A stretch of DNA of 64,000 nt from Cynocephalus volans. Taxonomy: Eukaryota > Chordata > Mammalia > Dermoptera > Cynocephalidae. Location of the stretch: positions 15,148,130 through 15,212,129 of the forward strand of contig NC_084475.1 in the NCBI RefSeq assembly GCF_027409185.1, given 5' to 3'. Positions 55,916-64,000 of this stretch are shown here, one piece after another (position 1 is the stretch's first letter; each line of letters opens with the position of its first letter). A program made the position numbers and the translations under genes. The notes below the pieces were generated by a model that ran no database searches, was not told the DNA's origin, and saw only the letters and a program-made list of their open reading frames with translations.

Positions 55916-56946
55916 GAGAACTGGATATCAATATGCAGGAGAATGAAACTAGACCCACACCTTTCACCATACACTAAAGTCAACTCAAAATAGATTGAAG
56001 AATTAAATATACACCCTGAAACAATAAAACTTCTTAAAGAAAACATAGGAGAGACACTTCAGGAAATAGGACTGGACACAGACTTCATGAATATGACCCC
56101 CAAAGCACGGGCAACCAAAGGAAAAATAAACAAATGGGATTATATCAAACTAAAGAGCTTCTGCACAGCAAAAGAAACAATTAAAAGAGTTAAAAGACAA
56201 CAACAGAGTGGGAGAAAATATTTGCAAAATATACATCTGACAAAGGATTAATATCCAGAATATACAAGGAACTCAAACAACTTTACAAGAAAAAAACAAG
56301 CAACCCAATTAAAAAATGGGCAAAAGAGCTAAGTAGGCATTTCTCTAAGGAAGATATACAAATGGCCAACGGACATATGAAAAAATGCTCAACATCACTC
56401 AGCATCCAGGAAATGCAAGTCAAAACCACACTGAGATACCATCTCACCCCAGTTAGGATGGCTAAAACACAAAAGACTGAACGATAAATGCTGGCGAGGT
56501 TGCGGAGAAAAAGGAACTCTCATACATTGTTGGTGGGACTGCAAAATGGTGCAGCCTCTATGGAAAATGGTATGGAGGTTCCTCAAACAATTGCAGATAG
56601 ATCTGCCATATGACCCAGCTATCCCACTGCTGGGAATATACCCAGAGGAATGGAAATCATCAAGTCGAAGGTATACCTGTTCCCCAATGTTCACTGCAGC
56701 ACTCTTTGCAATAGCTAAGAGTTAGAACCAGCTCAAATGTCCATCATCGCATGAGTGGATACGGAAAATGTGGTATATCTACATGATGGAATACTACTCA
56801 GCTATAAAAACGAATGAAATACTGCCATTTGCAACAACATGGAAGGACCTTGAGAGAATTATATTAAGTGAAACAAGTGAGGCCCAGAAAGAGAAATACC
56901 ACATGTTCTCACTTATTGGTGGGAGCTAAAAATAAATAAATATATT

Positions 56947-56948
<2 letters not shown>

Positions 56949-56992
<44 letters not shown>
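56949..56992. repeat. (CA)n microsatellite in the L1 3'UTR
   Basis: About 22 uninterrupted CA units. It is internal to the L1. Confidence 0.93.
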
Positions 56993-56995
<3 letters not shown>

Positions 56996-57069
56996 CCGGG
57001 GTAGGTGAAGAAGACATAAGAACTACAATTCCTTGAAGTTGACACAACAAGCAAACAGAAAGGACATTG

Positions 57070-57107
57070 TTGGGTGGGAGGGGGGAGAGGGAGGAGGGAG
57101 GGAGGTT
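57070..57107. repeat. G-rich polypurine tract of L1 3'UTR, possible G-quadruplex
   Basis: Several runs of three or more G (gggtgggaggggggagaggg, then ggagggagggagg) on the + strand. A conserved habit of mammalian L1 3'UTRs. Confidence 0.8.
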
Positions 57108-57583
57108 TCAGTGATGGGCCACAATAATCAACCACATTGTATATCGACAAAATAAAATTAAGAAAAAATAAATAAATAAATAAATAAAAGGTTTTATTTA
57201 GGGGGGAAAAAAAGGAAAAAGAAAAAAAAATCAAGCAGTACAGCACATAAAGTGAAAAGTTCCTTCCCCACAGATTTCCAGTCCAATTCTTCAGAGGTAA
57301 CCAGTCTTAGAGCATTGCTTATGTTTCCTTTGAGAAATTGTCCAGGCATCTATAAGAATTGACATGTTTATTCAAACTAATGGTGGGTTCCTACTATTTG
57401 AGCTATTCTGTGTCTTTGATTTTACTTGAGGTATTCAGGATATCTTTGCCTATTAACACATTTAAGATCTGCCTTATTCTTTTCAGTGGTTACATAGTGT
57501 TCCATTGATGAGAGAATGCAAAAATTAAAATTTTAGCTGACTTGTAAAAAAAAAAAAAAAAAGAAAGAAATTCCTCCAATGTC

Positions 57584-58608
57584 TACCAAGCTCTGTCCTT
57601 GAGTCTTCCAACAGCAGAACCAGAAAGTCTCCTTGGCTTCCCAGCACTGTCCGAACAAGATGTTCCTTTGTCCAGAGGGAAGAAGAGAAGTGAAAATCCA
57701 AAACAGAGCAGCAGGAAAGGGCATTCTTGGGACCCCATAGCTAGTGCAAGACTCGGCGTGGGTGGAGCTTGGTGACTACAAGCTCTCAGGGGACACATTA
57801 CCCATTAGGATCAGGGTTTCCTGTGCCCTTGTGGCCATTCCGTGCAAGCTGGGGGTGCGTATCACAAGGTGCGTGCACACGCGCGTGTGTCTGTGTGTGT
57901 GTTTGGAGTCCAAACTCCATGAGCATCAGGGAAGAAAGGTATCCCTGCCAAGTCACTGCTCTGTCCCCAGCCCTGAGCTGGGTCCAATGGGGGCTAAACA
58001 GGAGTGAAGGTCATACTGTGAGGAAGGTCAAGTTGAGGATACATTTTCAAGACTAGGAACCATTCAGGGACTCTGGGGCCATTTGCCAACTAGGACATCC
58101 AGGCCTAGGGCTGGGGGCTCATGGCAGGGAGCCCTCAGGATGCCCTCATTGTGGGTACAGCCCAGGGCCGGAAAAGCAGCCGCAGTTTGCCCTCCCTTCA
58201 GGGCTGCTCATCCTGACCACAAGCAAACAAGGGGGAGTTATGGGCCCCGCTAGAAGGAGACCTGGGCTGTGCAGTCCTGGGGGGTAGGAGAGAGGGGGAA
58301 GAGCAGGCCTGTGAGCTGCAGGGCTCATGGTGCAGAGGGCTCGTCACTGGGAACAGCTGTGAAACCTGCCCACTCAACTGGGCTTGAAGAGGACGCTGCA
58401 GAGTTCCCGGGGTGTGTCCGGCAGCCAGTGGCCGTCTGCTCCCTCAGCTTCCTCTGTTTTCTGACCAGCCCAGGAACAGAACCAGAAGAAGTTGAACAAG
58501 GAAGCAGCACGGTGCAGAGAAAAGCAGAAGCAGGAGACTTGGAGATGTGACCCTCCTTTGAGGAGGCTAAAGCCCGGCACTGTAGCAGTTGACATCTGTG
58601 CTGGAGAA
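57584..58608. other. CD300A upstream region / 5'UTR
   Basis: No repeat is recognised except a GT-rich run at 57879-57902. The last ~100-150 bases before the ATG (purine-rich, from about 58470) are presumably promoter-proximal and 5'UTR; no clear TATA box is seen and the start site cannot be placed. Confidence 0.4.
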
Positions 58609-58669
58609 ATGACCCAGGGGGACTGGGCCGTGTGGCTGCCTTTAGCTCTGCTGCTTCTCTGGGTCCCAG
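58609..58669 (+). CDS. CD300A: CD300A exon 1 (signal peptide)
   Basis: ATG at 58609 encodes [20 protein letters not shown]; donor cccag|gtgagg at 58670 leaves phase 1, the standard phase for a leader-Ig junction. Confidence 0.85.
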
Positions 58670-61600
58670 GTGAGGGGCTGTCTGCCTGGGGCGGGTGTGC
58701 AGGAGGGAGGGAGGGTGTGAGGGGCAGGGCTGCAAGGGAGGTGTCGCGTGGGCCACCAAGACCCTGGACCCCAGAGAGAAAGCAGAGTAGGGTGTGCTCT
58801 GTCCACCACATGGACTGCACCCCTGAGAGGGAAAGGGGCAAGGGTCTCTCTTCCTCTACACCCACCTGACTTTGGATGCGCCACATTGGGGCTCAGGGCA
58901 AAGGGTGGGCACAGAGGAGCGGCTTTGATGGGAGGTTTTTGGTTGAATTATTACAGGAAGGACTAGAGGCAGGATGAATCAAATGGGTAGGGGTGGCCAC
59001 TGCTGGGCGCTCCTGAGGGCCGTGAGTTTGGGGGAGGTGCCCTGCCGGCTCACCAGCTGCAAGGTGTGGAGCGGGGGGAGGGGTGGGGAGGGGTGGGGTG
59101 GGCTGGGGCCTGGTCTCCGGTTTAGCCAGGCAGCAGCCCTGCTGCTGTCATGGTTGGTGGCAACCTCACGTATGCCTGAGGACCAGGGGGGGCCGGTGTC
59201 TTCAGGGAGGAAGATGGGGACAGAGGGGAGAGGGTGGTGGGAAGAGAAACTGCGGGAGAGAAGGGAGGAGACTTCTGTAGGGTTGAGCCTTCTATCCAAG
59301 GACCAGGCTTTCTCCCACGCATTTACCTTCTGTGCCCTCGGAAGCTTTTACAACTCACCTCAGACAGGTCCTGCAGCCTTATTAGGCTCAGCCCTAGGAT
59401 AATTTAAATCTTTTTGGATGCTTTTCTTATAAATTGGAGGTTCTCTTCTATTATATTTGTTAACTAGTTGTCTATAGGTTTAAATAGTAACTGGTTGCTA
59501 TTACTTTTTGTGTATTAGTTTGGAAACTGGTCATCCTCCCGTTACTAGCATTTGTGCTGAGTCCTTGGGTGTTCTGTCTCCATGGCATCTGTGAGCTTTA
59601 GAGTTCGCAGTTCCTCTCTGATGTCTGTTTCTCTTTCTCTTATTGGCTCATTGTCTGGTACAGCCAGAATGATGCCCAGAGGCCGTGCGGTCTTGGTCAT
59701 CCCTGCCTCGTCCCTGACTCAGGGGATGGTGGCCAGCGTTTCCCATTTAGTACAAAGAAAGTGCCCACCAATGTCTATTTACAAAGGGTTTTTAATAACA
59801 ACAGCAACATGTGTCAGGGGCTTTTTCATTATCCATAGAGATTATTTTTTTCCTCCTTTAAATTATTCAGGAGGTGAATTATACGAGATCTGGCCAGATT
59901 TTAGTCTCTGTATATTATGCTGACTTTGTGAAAAGAATTAGGAAGAGTTCTCTGTTTCTATGTTCTCTGCAAATGTTAAATATTTAAATAAAATTGAAAT
60001 TGTTTGTTCCTTGAAGGTTTGAGTGAACTAACTTATGAAACTGTCTAGGTTTTGCTACCCCCCCCCCCCACTTTTTTTTGGTAGGAAAATAATTATTTAA
60101 TGACACATCATTATTGGTCTATTTTTTTTTAAACCTATTCTTGGCCTAACTTGGCCATTTATATTTTCCTAGAAAATCATCATTTTCACAGTTTTCATCC
60201 AGGTTACAGACTTATTTGCAGAGACTTGCAAATTACCCTGGTGGTTGTTTTTCTTTTTATTTGTGTATTTGGGTCTTCTTCTTTTTTTTTTTTTTTTTTG
60301 ACTTGGCTACCCACTAGTCTGTCGATTTCATGGTTTGCCCCTCTCAAAAGGAAAGTCAGTTTTTCAATGTATGTACTAGTTCCACTGTTTTTCTGTTTCC
60401 TAATTCACTAATTCTGCTTTAGTGTTATTCTTTCTTTCCCACTGCGTTGGCTGTGTCTGCAGGTGCCCTCTCCTGGCTTCCTGAGTTGGACAGTTCACTC
60501 ATTTATTTGGGATTTAATGGGACGAGACTCTGTGATCTCAAAGTAAGACATTAAGATGACAGAGAAAGATCCTGGTAGAAGAGTTTTGAAAATAGTAAAG
60601 GCCCTGGCCCCAAGGTGTCTTCCGCCTCCTGTGTTTATGATCAGAGGTTTGGGGGTGGTGGTAAGTGTCGGAAATGGAGAAAACATAGAAAAGCAAAATT
60701 GGGAAGATCATAAATAGGTGTTATTATTCCAGATATGTGAGGAAATAAAACTAAAGGTTTTCTGACACTCTCCTATCTCTAAATTAGAATGACACCTTCA
60801 AGGTGAGTCAGGCCTTTTGGGAGGCTGGGTAACAATTTTTTCACCAAGATTTCAGAGGAGAAAAATGAATCAAGAGAGAGAGAGAGAATGTGAAAATCCA
60901 GAGGGAAGTCAGACTCTGCAGACAGAACAAGAGACAGGACTGGGTGCTGTGGGTGGGGTGGTGGGGTCACCCAGATCAGGGAAAAAAGCCAAGACCCAGA
61001 TGAAAAAAGGATGACAACTCACAGCCAAGGAGAGGCAGGATGTGGAGGCCTGGAATAGAGTCTTGGGTAAAGGAGGGCTGGGAACTGACGTATCTTTGTT
61101 AAGCACTTAATATGTGTCAATCTTAGTGATTTGTGTTTTTCTAGAAAATTCCACATTCATCCAGGTCACACTTTTTTATAGAGAACTTCTGCAAGGTACC
61201 ATCACGATTCTTTTCGTTTTCTCTGTATGTGTATTATTTGTTATTTTCTCTTTTCATTTCTTATTTAAGCCAGACAGAGTGCTGTCTATTTTTATTTGAC
61301 CAAATTATATAAAATTCCCATTTTCTTGGTCAAAAACAGTTGAATATCAGCAATTTCATATGGTTCAACCTACTATTATATGCATTTTACACCCACGATC
61401 TCATTTAACACTCCCAAATGCTGTGTGAGGTAGGCACAATCATCACCACTTCACAGAGAGGCATCTGAAGCTCAGAGAGGTTGAGTAATTTGCTCCGGAC
61501 ACACAGCTGACACGTAATAGAGCTGAGACTAAACCCAGATTCTTCTGAGGTCCTTTCTGCTTTGCCTTGGCAATTGCTACTGAGGATCTCAGTAAATGTC

Positions 61601-63638
61601 ACACAGGACTTGGAAGGACCTTCTCTACAGGGGATTTGTACACCCAGGCCAGAAGGAGGGATCCTTGTGAACTCGTAGACTGAGGAGCTTGCAGTCAGCT
61701 TTGGGGAGCCATGGACTGAGAGTGGGGAGCTGATGGGGTGGGGGAGGGGCTCAGGCTGCAGCATTTACTAAGGACCTACTATGTGCCAGGCACTGAAGGT
61801 GTAACAAGGAGACCCTGCTCTCCTGTGGCTTGCATTAGGATGACCCCAAAGTCTCAAACATGGGGATTTAAGAACCTGAACAAGTAAGTAAAATTAAAGA
61901 GCTGTAACCCTAAGCCCACTCTATCCCCCCACCCAAAACTTGGGGCCCAATCACAGAATTACAAGGGGTGAGGAGCTGCATCCACCACTGCCCATGTGCC
62001 CAGGGCAGGGGCCGCGTGTCCTCTGCGTGGTGACCAGCATGGCTTCATGCCATCACCTTACTCCCCCAGTTTAAATTTTAGAGAGAAAAAAGTAAGAAAA
62101 ATTAATTCTACCAGAAAATTAATTCTATAAAATTGAAAATTGAAAATTAATTCTACAAGACCTGGGCAAACTAAGGTAAGACGCAGGATGAAATGAAGGC
62201 TGTCGTCAGTGAGCCTCTGCATTTGTGACTGTTTTGATCCACAAGCTTTGCCAGCATTCTTGTCACAGTGGCTTGGCAGCCTTATTTCTGCCCCAGCTTA
62301 CATTCCCTTAGTAGAGCCAGATCGCTGTGTGGGCTGTCCTTCCACTTTCTGAGATGCCCAGGGCTGGGCTGGCCTCCCAGGAGAGCAGGGTGCTTAGGGG
62401 TGAGAGGGAAGGGGTCTAGGGTCTGAGAAAGGGGCTGCTGTGATCAAAATCTTGAGGATGGCAGAGCAGAGGGGGAGGACGCCCAAAGTGGGATCTGGCT
62501 GATGGGGGAGTGATGTGGAGTGAAGGACGGGGGCTCAGGGCTGGGGTGATGCAGAGTGGAGGGGCCTTGAGGGGACCCGCAACCTTGAAGGGCTCCCACG
62601 CTCCAGGCCCATCTGGTGAGGACCCAGGACGGGGCTTGTGTTTTCCAGGTTGTTTTTCTCTGAGCGGCCCCAGCACCGTGAACGGCACTGTGGGGGGATC
62701 CCTGAGCGTGCAGTGTCGGTATGAGGAGGAATACAGGACAAACAACAAATACTGGTGCAGAGAACCGATTATTTTATTATGTGACAAGATCGCGGAGACC
62801 AAAAAGTCAGAGAGAAAAGCAAGGGGCAGCCGAGTGTCCATCAGGGACCATCCTGAAAACTTCAGCTTCACAGTGACCATGAAGAACCTCATGGTGGAGG
62901 ACACAGGCACGTACTGGTGTGGGATCGATACACCATGGCACAGTATGAAGAGAGATCCCATCTTGCAGGTTGAGGTGTCCGTGTTCCCAGGTGAGTCCCT
63001 CTCGCACCAACACCTGGGCTGAGGCTCAGGTCAGAAGAGCTGGAGCGGGAAGAATCAGGTTTGAGACTTGTATGGTGTGTAGAACAGCTGACGTCTCTGC
63101 CCAGTCTTGAAGGACGGGGAAGTGCTGGTCAGGTGTCAGGTGACTGTCAGATTTGCAGTGTAGACAGACTTCTCTGGCAGCCTGCAGTGTTAGCTGGAGG
63201 GGGGACCACACTGGGCATGGAGAGGTAACTTGGGGGCTCGCAGGAGAGCCCTGGCCCTCCTCAGCAGATGGAATCAGAACTGCTGGGGGAGGTTCCTCTG
63301 TCCTGTCCTGACATGTTCACTTGGCCCAGGAAGATCCTGGGGAGACTTTGGCCCTGGGGTCCTCCACCCTGCCACCTTCCTGAGTGAGCATTTGGTGTGA
63401 AATCAAACCAAAAAGGCACTGGTGAGTGGCAGGAGTCAGAGAGAGATCTTCAGGTCTGATTTGTAGTTTTGCCACCAGTACCCACATCAATGACACCTAC
63501 AAGTATGAGTTTCCCTGTGGCCGAGACTTCGACAGTCACAACTGAAGTTCCAGCTGCGTTGTCCACTTCCCTGGCCACAGTGAGTGCCACCCACAATACA
63601 AACATCCAGGACGACTTCCAGCAGGGCCCAGACCCAAG
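58609..63638 (+). CDS. CD300A: CD300A-like leukocyte immunoglobulin receptor, N-terminal part (three exons; 3' part beyond window)
   Basis: CD300 proteins are myeloid and lymphoid surface receptors with one V-type Ig domain; CD300A binds phosphatidylserine and phosphatidylethanolamine and inhibits through ITIMs. Joining 58609-58669, 62649-62990 and 63479-63638 gives an open frame of 187 full codons plus two bases. Residues 1-21 are a signal peptide ([13 protein letters not shown]), and about 30-134 the IgV domain, with C43 and C111 as the canonical bond and C57-C65 as the extra CD300 bond (KYWC...LLCDK). The Ig signature is [16 protein letters not shown] at 32 and NFS at 91 are glycosylation sites. 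The Ser/Thr-rich stalk (VPTSMTPTS..., [10 protein letters not shown]) resembles human CD300A rather than CD300C, and gene order agrees. The start adds eight residues before the human CD300A Met. Transmembrane and ITIM exons are not in view, so inhibitory function is inferred. Confidence 0.85.
58670..59400. other. CD300A intron 1, left part
   Basis: GC-rich intronic DNA with G-rich short repeats near 59070-59110 (ggggaggggtggggaggggt). No named transposon. Confidence 0.45.
59400..60480 (-). mobile_element. old antisense LINE-1 ORF2 segment, CD300A intron 1
   Basis: Antisense L1 text: 'ctctttctcttattggctcattgtc', 'ttatattttcctagaaaatcatc', 'tatttgtgtatttgggtcttctt' and 'cttggctacccactagtctgtcgatttc'. 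Strongly diverged. Confidence 0.6.
61105..61310 (-). mobile_element. second antisense LINE-1 ORF2 fragment, CD300A intron 1
   Basis: 'tttttctagaaaattccacattcatccaggtcaca' and 'ctgtatgtgtattatttgttattttctc' parallel 60165-60290 over about 130 bases. It represents the same part of L1. Confidence 0.55.
61378..61545 (-). mobile_element. MIR SINE fossil, CD300A intron 1
   Basis: Antisense MIR: 'acgatctcatttaacactcccaaatgctgtgtgaggtagg', 'ctcagagaggttgagtaatttgctccgg', 'cacacagctgacacgtaatagagctgag'. Confidence 0.8.
61546..62648. other. CD300A intron 1, right part
   Basis: A short antisense L2 end at 61762-61840 (tttactaaggacctactatgtgccaggcactg) and a local tandem of 'aaaattaattctac' motifs at 62096-62160. 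Otherwise unassigned up to the exon 2 acceptor. Confidence 0.5.
62649..62990 (+). CDS. CD300A: CD300A exon 2 (IgV domain)
   Basis: Acceptor gtgttttccag ends at 62648; donor cccag|gtgagt begins at 62991. 342 nt in phase 1-1, encoding the whole V domain from GCFSLSGPS to VEVSVFP. Confidence 0.95.
63479..63638 (+). CDS. CD300A: CD300A exon 3 (Ser/Thr-rich stalk)
   Basis: Acceptor ttgccaccag ends at 63478; donor ccaag|gtaagg begins at 63639. 160 nt, phase 1 in and phase 2 out. Open throughout, rich in Thr/Ser/Pro, consistent with an O-glycosylated membrane-proximal stalk. Confidence 0.85.
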
Positions 63639-64000
63639 GTAAGGCACCCTAGTCCCCGATCTGGGCCTTCTACTCAGGAGGGGCTCAGGATGGGGTCCTT
63701 CAGCCACGTGATCCAGTCGGTGGTAGGAACCACCCCCTGCTGGTGGGGGCCTCAGTTTCCCTTTGCCCAGGCGCAGGTTTGGAGCCTCAGTCCGTACATC
63801 CCAGCTTGGGTTGCTGAGGCCATGCTGCACCTGCCCTGGGCTCCAAGACAGGGCTCAGGGTAGGGAGAAGTTGCAGGGCGGATGGAGGAAAGTGACAGTT
63901 AATGACAGCTGGTGATATCCTAGCAGGCACGTGCTGAATGCTTCCCATGACTGCTCTTATCCGCACCTTTCCATGACACTCTGCTGCTGTCATCCTCGTC
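63639..64000 (+). other. CD300A intron 3, start
   Basis: Intronic sequence to the window edge. 'gctggtgatatcctagcaggcacgtgctgaatgcttcccatgactgctcttatccgcacc' near the end is an L2/MIR remnant. Confidence 0.6.

Larger units (their letters stand above)
55264..57565 (+). mobile_element. 5'-truncated LINE-1 with 3'-transduced flank
   Basis: The whole insert lies between identical 18-bp repeats agaaattcctccaatgtc (55246-55263 and 57566-57583). 55264-57190 is L1: the C-terminal part of ORF2 (end of the reverse transcriptase and the Cys-rich region), then a 3'UTR with a (CA)n run and a G-rich tract, ending in (AAAT)n near 57189. 57191-57545 is non-L1 DNA, with ATTAAA at 57524-57529 and a second poly(A) from 57546. 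This is what transcription past the weak L1 poly(A) signal produces. Confidence 0.9.

Noticed and set aside
55264-57565. Active, full-length LINE-1
   Set aside because: Only the 3' third is present and ORF2 has in-frame stops.
62649-62990. CD300C as the identity of the right-edge gene
   Set aside because: The IgV exon alone fits either, but the stalk exon and the position directly after GPRC5C favour CD300A. The decision stays open until the transmembrane exon is seen.

Overview
This is a stretch of a placental mammal nuclear genome: intron-split vertebrate genes, LINE-1, L2, MIR and MaLR-type LTR fossils, one strong CpG island, and no prokaryotic gene layout. Two genes are recognisable, both on the + strand. 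GPRC5C (a retinoic-acid-inducible class C orphan receptor) is complete in its coding part, and the first three coding exons of a CD300-family receptor, most like CD300A, lie at the right edge. The order GPRC5C then CD300A matches human chromosome 17q25.1. The commonest young repeat is a tRNA-Ile-like SINE, present as single units and as a head-to-tail dimer, about 30 copies in 64 kb. From memory of the literature this fits the CYN SINEs of colugos (Dermoptera, flying lemurs). The colugo assignment is inference; a mammal is certain.

Layout. 1-24.4 kb is intergenic and repeat-rich. It holds an old antisense L1 (about 4.08-7.2 kb) hit repeatedly by SINEs, one of which was later split by a solo retroviral LTR (6328-7151), plus several MaLR-type LTRs, a palindromic mariner-like MITE and hAT-type fossils. 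24.46-26.3 kb is a CpG island with the probable GPRC5C promoter and noncoding first exon. 26.1-32.7 kb is GPRC5C intron 1. 32.7-38.9 kb holds the three GPRC5C coding exons, the 3'UTR and the poly(A) signal. 38.9-58.6 kb is intergenic, with a 5'-truncated L1 insertion (55264-57565) that carries a 3'-transduced segment. 58.6-64 kb is the start of CD300A: signal-peptide exon, IgV exon and stalk exon. Its transmembrane and ITIM-tail exons lie beyond the window.

The two genes are neighbours with no sign in the sequence that they work together. GPRC5C encodes a 441-residue seven-helix plasma-membrane protein. The CD300 gene encodes a leukocyte surface receptor with one V-type Ig domain. I found no new multi-gene system here. 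The most informative signals are retrotransposition records: a 3' transduction, a poly(A)-only insertion with an exact target duplication, a SINE inside a SINE, a solo LTR inside a SINE, and a dimeric SINE whose right half has consistently lost its B box.
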